Shown one piece after another: positions 1 to 6,321 of a stretch of 7,185 nucleotides of DNA. The stretch lies in assembly GCA_964470285.1 (NCBI GenBank), contig CAYYBZ010000016.1, forward strand, positions 1,541 to 8,725, in the 5' to 3' direction. The stretch is from CAYYBZ01 sp964470285 [NCBI: uncultured Oligoflexia bacterium]. GTDB taxonomy: Bacteria > Bdellovibrionota_G > CAYYBZ01. Made by a program: the position numbers and the translations under genes. The notes below the pieces were generated by a model. The model was not told the origin of the DNA, made no database searches, and saw only the letters and a list, made by a program, of their open reading frames with translations. Positions within the stretch are counted from its first letter, which is position 1; each line of letters starts with the position of its first letter.

Positions 1-104
1 AAAACCAAATTGACCAAGCCCGTACTCATCTTGAAAAGGCCCTAAAAATTAACCCTGATTACACTCAGGCAGTGGCAAATCTGAGTAAAATAGAAGACAG
101 ATAA
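1..104 (+). CDS. C-terminal fragment of a TPR-repeat protein (5' end outside window)
   Basis: An open frame (codons starting at base 3) enters from the left edge and stops at TAA 102-104, giving 33 visible residues. They read like the second half of a tetratricopeptide repeat: A-R-T-H-L-E-K-A-L-K-I-N-P-D-Y, with the Ala, Leu and Pro at the spacing of TPR helix B and its closing proline, followed by a helix, QAVANLSKIE, that begins the next unit or caps the array. TPR proteins are protein-interaction scaffolds. The rest of this one is not visible, so neither its partner nor its location can be stated. The lipoprotein gene starts 21 nt downstream on the same strand, so the two are probably cotranscribed. 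The TPR match is fairly secure; the full identity is unknown. Confidence 0.75.
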   Translation, partial: NQIDQARTHLEKALKINPDYTQAVANLSKIEDR

Positions 105-113
105 TACATTTAT

Positions 114-120
114 AAGGAGA
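114..120 (+). promoter_or_regulatory. Ribosome binding site of the lipoprotein gene
   Basis: AAGGAGA lies 5 nt before the ATG at 126. It is a near-consensus Shine-Dalgarno sequence and fixes the start of the lipoprotein gene. Confidence 0.75.
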
Positions 121-125
121 ATTAA

Positions 126-548
126 ATGAAAAGAATATATACAATAACAACGATGGTAATATTCCTTTTAACGTCGTCATTATTATTCAGTTCATGCAAT
201 TCAGTTAAGGGTTTAAGCAAACAGATAAAAACATACTCAAGAACCATAAAATGGAAAGCTTACAGTGCAGGAGCATCTTTCATTGAAGACGGCAAACAAA
301 AGGAGATAATTGCCGATCGTGTTGAATTCTTTAACGGGAAAAATGTCGTCGATTTTGCACTTGTGGATGTTTCGATTGCAGACGACAAAAAAACGGCGAC
401 TGCGATTGTTCAATACTCGTATATCCAGGAAAGAACTCAAAGCTTCAAGGCGTTTAACGAGGTACAACTATGGAAGAAGACCGGAACAAAATGGAAACTG
501 AGCGGAGTTATCAAGGCCGAAACCAAAAAACCGACACATCTGGATTAA
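126..548 (+). CDS. Small secreted lipoprotein, possibly NTF2-like
   Basis: This 140-residue protein has a lipoprotein signal peptide: basic MKR, a hydrophobic core (about residues 7-21), then the lipobox-like LFSSC with Cys24 as the likely lipidated residue. Phe at -3 is not the classic choice, so lipidation is probable rather than certain. The mature part has about 117 residues and no membrane segment. Asn follows the Cys, so nothing points to inner-membrane retention by the Asp+2 rule. The order of a helical start (KTYSRTIKWKAYSAGASF), alternating strands (residues 65-105) and a final LWKKTGTKWKL strand resembles NTF2/SnoaL-like lipoproteins, in which a substrate or peptide pocket forms in a curved sheet. 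That assignment rests on pattern only. The gene follows the TPR gene by 21 nt and converges on ssb. The function is unknown. Confidence 0.8.
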   Translation: MKRIYTITTMVIFLLTSSLLFSSCNSVKGLSKQIKTYSRTIKWKAYSAGASFIEDGKQKEIIADRVEFFNGKNVVDFALVDVSIADDKKTATAIVQYSYIQERTQSFKAFNEVQLWKKTGTKWKLSGVIKAETKKPTHLD

Positions 549-579
549 TTTACCTCTTAATTTTAGAAGCGTTTTAAAA

Positions 580-1002
580 CTAGAAAGGAATATCGTCATC
601 CGGAGGGGGGGCGCTTTCTGCGTTCGTTGAAGACATACCGGAATCCTGCGTGAAATCTGATTTTTTCTGTTGCGGAGAATCAAGGAACTGAACAGTTTGA
701 GCAACTATTTCTGTAATATATTTTTTATTGCCGTCTTTTCCGTCATAGCTTCTTGTTTGAATTCTACCTTCGACGTAAACTCTTCTTCCCTTGTTAAGGT
801 ATTCACCGCAAAGTTCGCCCAACTTGCCCCATGCAACAACCTTATGCCATTCAGTACGCTCATCCTTCTTGCCGTCCTTGCCTGTCCAGCTTTCTGATGT
901 CGCAACTGTAAAATTTGCCACCGGTGCGCCGGAGTTCGTATATCTGATCTCGGGATCCTTTCCAAGTCTTCCAATAATTATTGCCTTATTTACACCGGCC
1001 AT
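580..1002 (-). CDS. ssb: Single-stranded DNA-binding protein
   Basis: SSB coats single-stranded DNA as a homotetramer during replication, recombination and repair, and recruits partner enzymes through its C-terminal tip. The 140-residue product has the OB fold at about residues 1-108, opening MAGVNKAIIIGRLGKDPEIR and including ANFTVATSESW and TEWHKVVAWGKLGELCGEYL. The aromatic residues that stack on DNA bases in E. coli SSB (Trp40, Trp54, Phe60, Trp88) have apparent counterparts in Trp39, Trp52, Trp58 and Tyr86. A polar linker (about 109-130) leads to the acidic tip DDDIPF, the interaction motif for RecQ, the clamp loader and other proteins. The length is slightly below the 150-180 of many SSBs because the linker is short. 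The ATG at 1002 has GGAG 6 nt upstream. The gene is divergent from the kinase operon and appears to be transcribed alone. Confidence 0.97.
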   Translation of the reverse strand: MAGVNKAIIIGRLGKDPEIRYTNSGAPVANFTVATSESWTGKDGKKDERTEWHKVVAWGKLGELCGEYLNKGRRVYVEGRIQTRSYDGKDGNKKYITEIVAQTVQFLDSPQQKKSDFTQDSGMSSTNAESAPPPDDDIPF

Positions 1003-1008
1003 GTTTCA

Positions 1009-1012
1009 CTCC
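1009..1012 (-). promoter_or_regulatory. Ribosome binding site of ssb
   Basis: Read on the minus strand, GGAG lies 6 nt before the ssb ATG at 1002. This supports that start and the MAGVNK N-terminus. Confidence 0.65.
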
Positions 1013-1036
1013 ATTTTTTTAAATTAAACAGATTCA

Positions 1037-1064
1037 CTTTTATGCCACATGAAACAAAAGTCAA
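1037..1064 (-). promoter_or_regulatory. Probable sigma-70-type promoter of ssb
   Basis: On the minus strand TTGACT (1064-1059) matches 5 of 6 bases of the -35 consensus. After a 16-nt spacer comes TAAAAG (1042-1037), which matches 4 of 6 bases of the -10 consensus. Transcription would start near 1030 and leave a leader of about 28 nt that contains the GGAG ribosome binding site. This is a by-eye call. Confidence 0.5.
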
Positions 1065-1123
1065 GGATTTACGTGATGAGTGAACTGGAATCGAGCACTA
1101 TTTAAATAGGTTTCTTGACTTTT
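1056..1123. repeat. 10-bp perfect inverted repeat spanning the divergent promoter region
   Basis: AAAAGTCAAG (1056-1065) is the exact reverse complement of CTTGACTTTT (1114-1123), with 48 bp between the arms. Each arm contains TTGACT pointing away from the centre, so the arms supply matching -35 regions to ssb (leftward) and to the kinase operon (rightward). They may simply be two good -35 elements, or they may be paired sites for one regulator. Confidence 0.6.
1098..1109. promoter_or_regulatory. 12-bp perfect palindrome, candidate operator
   Basis: CTATTTAAATAG is fully self-complementary and lies between the two outward-facing -35 elements, about 5 bp upstream of the rightward one. A dimeric regulator bound here could affect both divergent promoters. 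The site is A+T-rich and single, so chance cannot be excluded. Confidence 0.3.
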
Positions 1124-1143
1124 ATCAGTCATTAAATTACTTT
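1115..1143 (+). promoter_or_regulatory. Candidate promoter of the kinase-alr-mla operon
   Basis: TTGACT (1115-1120) is a good -35 element. With a 17-nt spacer the -10 position reads TACTTT (1138-1143), only 3 of 6 consensus bases, in a very A+T-rich stretch that allows other choices. The leader would be about 30 nt. The -35 half is convincing; the -10 half is weak, which fits either a low-level or an activated promoter. Confidence 0.35.
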
Positions 1144-1181
1144 AAATATTAATAATTTATACAAAGAAAGCCCTTTTCCAA

Positions 1182-3632
1182 ATGGAACAAGTTAAGGAGT
1201 TTATTGATAGATTCTGGGAAACACTGACCTCCAACTGGATTTTTGTTTCTATATTTTACTTTGGCATAATCCTGGTAGCCCTTTATATACTATACAAATA
1301 TGTTTTTTCCCTTAAAGGTTCATGGTTAAGAGAGCGTTTTCCCTTTTTAAGAAAAGTGTCAGTTCAAAAGGATGTAAGTACATATATAAAAGACGGAGAA
1401 TACGCAAAAGCAGGCGATTTGCTGATATCAATGAGAAGACACAAGGAAGCCATAAAAGTGTTTATGGACGGTCACATCTACGGAAGAGCAGCGGATGTTT
1501 ATCTGTCAAGGAAACAGCATGAACAGGCAGCCAACCTCTATGAGCAGGCGGGTGATTTACAAAAGGCCACCGATCTTTATATCCATCTTAAAGATTTTGA
1601 AAAGGCCGAAAAATGCCTTACCAAAATGGATAAATCAAAAGAAATCCCCCAGATTTACCTTAAAAACAATCTTAAATCACTTGCTGCCCAATCAATGGTA
1701 AAACTCGGACAATACAAAGAAGCTGCAATTTTATTGGCCGAAGAAAAAGAATTCGAAAAAGCCGGTGATTTAATGTTTCAATTTTATAAAAAATCCAAGA
1801 CCGGTTCTTCACAACCGGGCGAGGCCTACATTTCGACCGGCAAACTTAAAAAAATCGCAAAAACCGGCGGTGAATATTACATCAAAGCTAAAAAGCATAA
1901 TAAAGCGGCTGATTTCTTTCTTTCGGAACTTATGTACAACGAAGCCGCCCAAAGCTATTTAAGCGGAGCAAGCCCTCAGCAGGCAATAGAGTGCTATATC
2001 AAGGCCAATAATTACAAGGAAGCCGCGAATATTCTCAGAAACAAAGGCGACAATAAAAAAGCGGCATTCATAGAAGCCGAAGGGTATGCTCAGGACGGTG
2101 ATGAGGGCAAAGCTGTCAAATTCTATCAGGAAGCAGGGGACTTTGCCAAAGCCGGAGATATTTACAAAAACATGCAGGAATATGAAAAAGCCGGGATTAT
2201 GTTTGAAAAAGCCAAGGAATATTCACTGGCCGCCTCGGCGTATGCAAACGCCGAAATATTTGACAGGGCTGCCCTTTGCTCCGAACGCATAAAGGACTAT
2301 GACAAGGCCGTCGATTTTCACGGAAAAGCCGGAGATTATGCAAGGCAGGTTGCCCTTCAGGAAAAACTGGGTAAATATTACGGCGCGGCTCAAAACTATT
2401 ACAAAAGAGGCCTTTTTGATGAAGCCCTTAAAGTGCTTGAAAGAATAAATGAGGATTCCCCCGAGTATAACAAAAGCCTTAATCTGGAAGGCAAGATATA
2501 TATGGAAAAAGGTGATTTTACAAAGGCCAAGGAAAAACTTGAAAAGGCAATAAGCGGAGTAAAGGAGATTTCAAGCAGTAATCTTGAAACCTTTTCCAAC
2601 CTGGCTTCGCTTGCTGAAAAATCAGAGTCCGAATCGGGAGTTCTTAAGACTATTGAGAAAATGCTCTCACAGGATATGGTTGATCCCAGCATAAAAGACA
2701 AGGTAGGTGATTTAAAACAAAAACTTAATTATGCCGCTATATCGAGATTGTCCAAAGTTGTTCAAAAAGAGATGAGTTCGGGCAATTTTGCCGATCCTGA
2801 TTTAAAAATAAAGAATGTCTCAAAGATGGAAAAAAAGCGTTACGTAAAGGTAAAGGAAATAGGCAGAGGAGGTATGGGTATTGTCTATACAGCTAAAGAT
2901 ACCACGCTTGACAGAATTGTCGCTTTAAAAATCCTTCCGTCAACGCTTAAGAAAAATCCTCAGGCAGTTAAGACATTCCTTCGAGAGGCAAAATCCGCTG
3001 CCGCCCTTAATCATCCAAATATTGTTACCGTTTACGATGCAGGAGTCGAGGACGAAGATTATTACATTGCAATGGAGCTCATAAACGGACTGACAATTAA
3101 GGAAATTCTTAAGAAAAGCAAAAAACTATCCATGCAGAGCGTCCTTGAAGTCTTGCGGCAGCTTCTAAACGGATTAAGCTATGCCCATAAGAAAAACATA
3201 GTTCACAGAGACCTTACTACTAACAATATTATGTGGAGCAAGGAAAAAGTGGTTAAGATAATGGACTTCGGTCTTGCAAAGGTTGTAAGAGAGCTTCAAA
3301 GCGAACAAAGTATTATCGGCGGCACACCTTCATTTATGTCGCCGGAGCAGACACTAGGCAAACCCATAGATCACCGAACCGATATTTACTCTTTAGGTAT
3401 TTGCCTTTTCCAGATGCTTTTAGGGCAGCTGCCCTTCAAAAAGGGAGATCTTGGCTACCATCACGTTCATACGACACCTCCAGACCCCAAAACAATAGAC
3501 AGAAACATTCCGGATTCTTTCTGCAAAATGATCCTCAAATGCATGGAAAAACCGGCTGATAAGAGATATCAATCAGTCGAAGAAATTCAAACCGTTCTGG
3601 AAAAGGATGAGAAATTAAACTGGAAAACTTAA
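1182..3632 (+). CDS. Membrane-anchored helical-repeat Ser/Thr protein kinase (Hanks type)
   Basis: This 816-residue protein should phosphorylate protein Ser/Thr. Order of parts: one membrane segment (about 19-38); basic flank (WLRERFPFLRK), which puts the rest in the cytoplasm by the positive-inside rule; an array of 13-residue helical repeats (about 64-427); one more typical TPR (about 433-456); a polar linker; and a kinase domain (about 554-810). Kinase motifs are the Gly loop GRGGMGIVY (561-569), VALK with catalytic Lys583, alpha-C Glu602, HRDLTTNN with Asp677 and Asn682, DFG (695-697), GTPSFMSPE (714-722) and DIYSLG. The usual HRDLK lysine is Thr679, an oddity, but all other catalytic residues are present. 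The kinase lies at the C-terminus, whereas many bacterial Hanks kinases have it at the N-terminus. Upstream is only a weak AAAGAAAG (11 nt before ATG). A better AAGGAG (1194-1199) lies inside the gene with no usable start after it, and the membrane segment supports the ATG at 1182. alr follows by 4 nt. The substrate is unknown. Confidence 0.93.
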   Translation: MEQVKEFIDRFWETLTSNWIFVSIFYFGIILVALYILYKYVFSLKGSWLRERFPFLRKVSVQKDVSTYIKDGEYAKAGDLLISMRRHKEAIKVFMDGHIYGRAADVYLSRKQHEQAANLYEQAGDLQKATDLYIHLKDFEKAEKCLTKMDKSKEIPQIYLKNNLKSLAAQSMVKLGQYKEAAILLAEEKEFEKAGDLMFQFYKKSKTGSSQPGEAYISTGKLKKIAKTGGEYYIKAKKHNKAADFFLSELMYNEAAQSYLSGASPQQAIECYIKANNYKEAANILRNKGDNKKAAFIEAEGYAQDGDEGKAVKFYQEAGDFAKAGDIYKNMQEYEKAGIMFEKAKEYSLAASAYANAEIFDRAALCSERIKDYDKAVDFHGKAGDYARQVALQEKLGKYYGAAQNYYKRGLFDEALKVLERINEDSPEYNKSLNLEGKIYMEKGDFTKAKEKLEKAISGVKEISSSNLETFSNLASLAEKSESESGVLKTIEKMLSQDMVDPSIKDKVGDLKQKLNYAAISRLSKVVQKEMSSGNFADPDLKIKNVSKMEKKRYVKVKEIGRGGMGIVYTAKDTTLDRIVALKILPSTLKKNPQAVKTFLREAKSAAALNHPNIVTVYDAGVEDEDYYIAMELINGLTIKEILKKSKKLSMQSVLEVLRQLLNGLSYAHKKNIVHRDLTTNNIMWSKEKVVKIMDFGLAKVVRELQSEQSIIGGTPSFMSPEQTLGKPIDHRTDIYSLGICLFQMLLGQLPFKKGDLGYHHVHTTPPDPKTIDRNIPDSFCKMILKCMEKPADKRYQSVEEIQTVLEKDEKLNWKT
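1371..2462 (+). repeat. About 25 tandem 13-codon (39-nt) units encoding an alpha-solenoid within the kinase gene
   Basis: Inside the kinase the protein repeats every 13 residues. Three runs are in register: residues 64-206 (11 units), 229-293 (5 units) and 298-427 (9 clear units and a degenerate last one). They are separated by a Gly/Lys-rich 22-residue insert (207-228) and a 4-residue slip (294-297). The consensus is A-x-x-hydrophobic-Tyr/Phe-x-x-A/x-G/x-D/x-Tyr/Phe-x-Lys/Glu. Examples are AANLYEQAGDLQK (116-128), AVKFYQEAGDFAK (311-323) and AASAYANAEIFDR (350-362). Units probably form single short helices, paired into hairpins of 26 residues, shorter than the 34 of a TPR. The repeat shows in the protein; the DNA of the units has diverged, so it is an old array. 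The likely role is a protein-binding scaffold or sensor domain. Confidence 0.85.
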
Positions 3633-3636
3633 GAAA

Positions 3637-4764
3637 ATGAGACAAACAAGGGCGGAAATAGATCTTAATGCCCTGACATCGAACTACAATCTTCTTAAAA
3701 GTTTAATCGGTGACAGGATAAAAATTTCTGCGGTAATTAAAGGCAATGCTTACGGGCACGGGATAGTTCAAATAGCAAAAACTCTGGAAGACTTAAAAAT
3801 AGGCTCGTTTTCAATAGCCTATACTAGCGAAGGTGAAATTTTGAGAAAAGCCGGAATCAAAACCTCTATTCTTCTAATAGGCCCGGTTTGCAAAGACGAT
3901 TTTGAAGATGTAAAAAATTACAATCTAAAACCGATAATCTACGATTTTGAAAGCTTAGCAAATCTCTCCGATTACGCGTCAAAAAATAATCTTGATTTCA
4001 CAGTTCATCTAAAAATGGATTCAGGTATGAGCCGGCTCGGTTTCAGACCAAATGAAATTTCAAGACTGATAGAGTGTCTGAAAACCAATAAAAAAATCAA
4101 AATCGAAGGTATTTCATCTCATTTTCTTGAATCTGAAAACAAAAACTCAGAAATTACACAGGCCCAGCATTTAAGATTTATGGAGTTTGCTGGTAAACTT
4201 GAATCCTCACTGGGATTTAAAGCCCTCAAACATATTGCAAACTCGGCAGCTGCAATAGCCAGCGATAAATTTCATCCTGACATGGTAAGATGCGGGCTTG
4301 CCCTTTACGGTTACTCTTCTTTAGAAGATCCCGAAATTACACAAAAACTTAAAAGAGTGCTGACTTTAAAAAGCAATATCTCGACAATCAAGAAGGTATC
4401 AAAAGGCGATTATGTAGGCTACAGCCGTGGTTTCATCGCCGATAGAGATTACACAATAGCTATTATTCCGGTCGGTTATGCGGACGGATTTTTAAGAAAG
4501 TATTCTTCTTTAGGCTATGTACTTATAGACGGCAAAAAGTGCCCGATTATTGGACACATATGCATGGATATGACTTTTTGTGATGTAAGTTCCTTAAGCA
4601 ATCCAAAAGCCGGAGATGATGTAATTCTTCTGGGAAAAAACGCAGACAATGAAATAAGCGCGGTTGACTATGCAAAATCTTGCAATACAATCCCTTATGA
4701 AATATTAACCGCAATATCCGAAAGAGTACCGAGAGTTTTTCTTAACGGGGATAAGAACCATTAG
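3637..4764 (+). CDS. alr: Alanine racemase
   Basis: Alr is a cytoplasmic PLP enzyme that interconverts L- and D-alanine and so supplies D-Ala for peptidoglycan. At 375 residues it has the normal length. The PLP lysine is Lys35 in AVIKGNAYGHG (the usual form is KANAYGHG; Gly36 replaces Ala). Other signatures are the KMDSGMSRLG stretch, with Lys126 at the place of the carbamylated lysine and Arg133; MVRCGLALYG, with Arg218 in the position that contacts the PLP ring nitrogen; the second catalytic base Tyr262 in DYVGYSRGF; ICMDM (308-312); and the closing RVPRVF. The fold is an N-terminal TIM barrel (to about 235) followed by a beta domain. The gene starts 4 nt after the kinase stop with only a poor Shine-Dalgarno match, so translation is probably coupled to the kinase gene. 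mlaE starts 1 nt after its stop. Confidence 0.97.
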   Translation: MRQTRAEIDLNALTSNYNLLKSLIGDRIKISAVIKGNAYGHGIVQIAKTLEDLKIGSFSIAYTSEGEILRKAGIKTSILLIGPVCKDDFEDVKNYNLKPIIYDFESLANLSDYASKNNLDFTVHLKMDSGMSRLGFRPNEISRLIECLKTNKKIKIEGISSHFLESENKNSEITQAQHLRFMEFAGKLESSLGFKALKHIANSAAAIASDKFHPDMVRCGLALYGYSSLEDPEITQKLKRVLTLKSNISTIKKVSKGDYVGYSRGFIADRDYTIAIIPVGYADGFLRKYSSLGYVLIDGKKCPIIGHICMDMTFCDVSSLSNPKAGDDVILLGKNADNEISAVDYAKSCNTIPYEILTAISERVPRVFLNGDKNH

Positions 4765-4765
4765 C

Positions 4766-5563
4766 ATGAATAATCTCAACCCAATATCAATATCCGGAAG
4801 TATCACGATAGGCGCTTTTCAGCGTTTTTTTAATTACCTTAAAGGCGTCGGTTCTTTTTTACTTTTAAGCTTTGAAACAATTAAATCGTCATTCAGAAGT
4901 CCATTCAGATTTAAGCTGATTTTCGATCAAATGGAATTTATCGGATACAGATCTTTGGGGATAATACTTCTGACTTCAATTTTTACAGGAATGGTTTTTG
5001 CCCTTCAAAGCGGCAGAGCGTTTATGCGTTTTAATGCAGAAACCTTAACCGGAGCCGTCGCGACCATGTCAATTGTGAAGGAACTTGCCCCGGTTATGGC
5101 AGCCCTGATGGTTACCGGAAGAGCCGGATCGGCTATGGCGGCCCATCTGGGAACCATGAGAGTGACCGAACAGATTGATGCGCTGGAATCAATGGCCATT
5201 AATCCCATTAATTACTTGATTGTTCCCAGAGTATTAGCGGCAACGGTAATGCTCCCGGTTCTGACCGCTATTTTTGATTTTGTCGGATCAGCCGGAAGTT
5301 ATTTAGTGGGAGTAAAGATTTTAGGAATAGATTCTGCTGTTTTTCTGGACAAGATACGATGGTATATCGATGTTGTCGACGTAACAGAAGGCCTTTTTAA
5401 ATCGGCTTTTTTCGGTCTGGCACTTTCACTTATCAGTTGTTATAAGGGTTACCATGCCACTGGCGGTGCAGTAGGTGTAGGGAAAGCCACTACTGAAGCC
5501 GTAGTAGTTTCTTCGGTTACAATACTGGTTTCCGATTACTTTTTAACAGCAATGCTTTTTTAA
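4766..5563 (+). CDS. mlaE: MlaE-family ABC transporter permease (phospholipid transport)
   Basis: This is the inner-membrane permease of an MCE-type ABC importer/exporter; in the Mla system two MlaE sit under a ring of six MlaD and above two MlaF. At 265 residues it has the normal length for the family. It starts with a polar and amphipathic region (about 1-55) that probably lies on the membrane, followed by about five hydrophobic segments. Family signatures are ELAPVMAALMVTGRAGSAMA (from Glu106), GTMRVTEQIDALE (129-141), GGAVGVGKAT (233-242) and the closing DYFLTAMLF. The direction of lipid movement cannot be read from sequence. The ATG lies 1 nt after the alr stop, with only a distant GGGGAT upstream, so it is likely translated by coupling. 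No STAS-domain partner (MlaB) gene is visible nearby. The symbol is by family; a related MCE permease name would be equally defensible. Confidence 0.95.
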   Translation: MNNLNPISISGSITIGAFQRFFNYLKGVGSFLLLSFETIKSSFRSPFRFKLIFDQMEFIGYRSLGIILLTSIFTGMVFALQSGRAFMRFNAETLTGAVATMSIVKELAPVMAALMVTGRAGSAMAAHLGTMRVTEQIDALESMAINPINYLIVPRVLAATVMLPVLTAIFDFVGSAGSYLVGVKILGIDSAVFLDKIRWYIDVVDVTEGLFKSAFFGLALSLISCYKGYHATGGAVGVGKATTEAVVVSSVTILVSDYFLTAMLF

Positions 5564-5568
5564 TTATT

Positions 5569-6321
5569 ATGATTGAAATTAGAAATCTTAAAAAATCATT
5601 CGGGAAACAGCGTGTTCTTGACGGCCTTAATCTAAGCGTGCCGGCCGGCAGCACTACAGTAATTTTAGGCCCGTCTGGCGAGGGGAAATCCGTGCTTCTT
5701 AAGCATTTAATAGGATTAATAAAGGCTGATTCCGGAGAAATCATAATCGAAGGTACAAACATAACAAATTTAAGCGGTAAAAAACTCGATTCCCTCAGAA
5801 AAAAATTCGGAATGCTTTTTCAGGACGCCGCTCTTTTTGATTCACTGAGTGTTTTTGAAAACGTTGCCTTTCCGTTAAGAGAACATACGAACCTTATGGA
5901 CAAAGAGATTGAAGAAAAAGTTCTTGAAATGCTTAAACTTGTCGGCCTGGAAGGAGCCGAAAACAAATGGCCTTCACAGCTTTCCGGAGGAATGAAAAAA
6001 AGAGTCGGGCTTGCAAGAGCACTTATGCTGCGTCCAAAAATACTTCTTTTTGACGAACCCTCTACTGGTCTGGATCCGATAATGACCGAACAAATTTGTA
6101 AACTTATCAATGATACGCACAAACACTTTGAAACGACACAGATAATTATAAGTCATAATATAAAGACAACTCTTAATTTAGCTGATAAAATTGCCATGCT
6201 CCATGAGGGCAAAATAGTTGCGCAGGCTGGCCCGGAAGAGTTTTTAAAATCGGACAATAAGATTGTCAGAACTTTCTTAAGCAAATCCGGAGAGTTAGCC
6301 TCATCGGAGGATTTAAGTTGA
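5569..6321 (+). CDS. mlaF: MlaF-family ABC transporter ATP-binding protein
   Basis: This is the cytoplasmic ATPase that powers the MlaE/MlaD lipid transporter. The 250 residues contain every ABC motif: Walker A GPSGEGKS (34-41), Q-loop Gln85 in MLFQDAALFDSLSVFENVAFPL (the FQxxALFDS form is typical of MCE-system ATPases), signature LSGGM (138-142), Walker B ILLFDEP with Asp162 and Glu163, D-loop STGLDP and H-loop His196. A short tail (about 235-250) rich in Ser and acidic residues lies where MlaF makes contacts with its partner subunit. The gene starts 5 nt after the mlaE stop. No Shine-Dalgarno sequence is visible before ATG 5569, and no better start exists upstream, so translation presumably depends on ribosomes finishing mlaE. 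The stop TGA overlaps the mlaD start. Confidence 0.97.
   Translation: MIEIRNLKKSFGKQRVLDGLNLSVPAGSTTVILGPSGEGKSVLLKHLIGLIKADSGEIIIEGTNITNLSGKKLDSLRKKFGMLFQDAALFDSLSVFENVAFPLREHTNLMDKEIEEKVLEMLKLVGLEGAENKWPSQLSGGMKKRVGLARALMLRPKILLFDEPSTGLDPIMTEQICKLINDTHKHFETTQIIISHNIKTTLNLADKIAMLHEGKIVAQAGPEEFLKSDNKIVRTFLSKSGELASSEDLS
6306..6310 (+). promoter_or_regulatory. Strong ribosome binding site of mlaD, inside mlaF
   Basis: GGAGG lies 7 nt before TTG 6318, within the last codons of mlaF. It is the strongest Shine-Dalgarno match of the operon and identifies the non-ATG start of mlaD. Confidence 0.85.

Noticed and set aside
549-600. Possible bidirectional terminator between the convergent lipoprotein gene and ssb, based on the palindrome GTTTTAAAAC (571-580)
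   Set aside because: The palindrome is A+T-only at its core with no G+C stem or following T-run of the usual kind, and it abuts the ssb stop codon. No convincing hairpin is visible in the 31-nt gap.
601-611. G-rich run (CGGAGGGGGGG) as a possible quadruplex or regulatory site
   Set aside because: It is simply the reverse of the ssb codons for the Ala-Pro-Pro-Pro stretch before the acidic tip, and it has only one long G-run.
705-974. Open frames overlapping ssb in other frames (including 670-897 and 791-1027 on the plus strand)
   Set aside because: They overlap a certain SSB gene, show no recognisable domain and lack a ribosome binding site.
1133-1159. Inverted repeat TAAATTA / TAATTTA upstream of the kinase gene
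   Set aside because: Seven-base A+T-only arms are expected by chance in such an A+T-rich stretch.
1371-2462. Whether the 39-nt period is a DNA tandem repeat or a CRISPR-like array
   Set aside because: The period exists only in the protein. The nucleotide units differ widely and lie inside one continuous reading frame, so this is neither a minisatellite nor a CRISPR array.
2399-2701. A 100-codon minus-strand open frame inside the kinase gene
   Set aside because: It is antisense to the repeat and linker region and has the Ser/Leu-rich makeup of a shadow frame, with no family signature.
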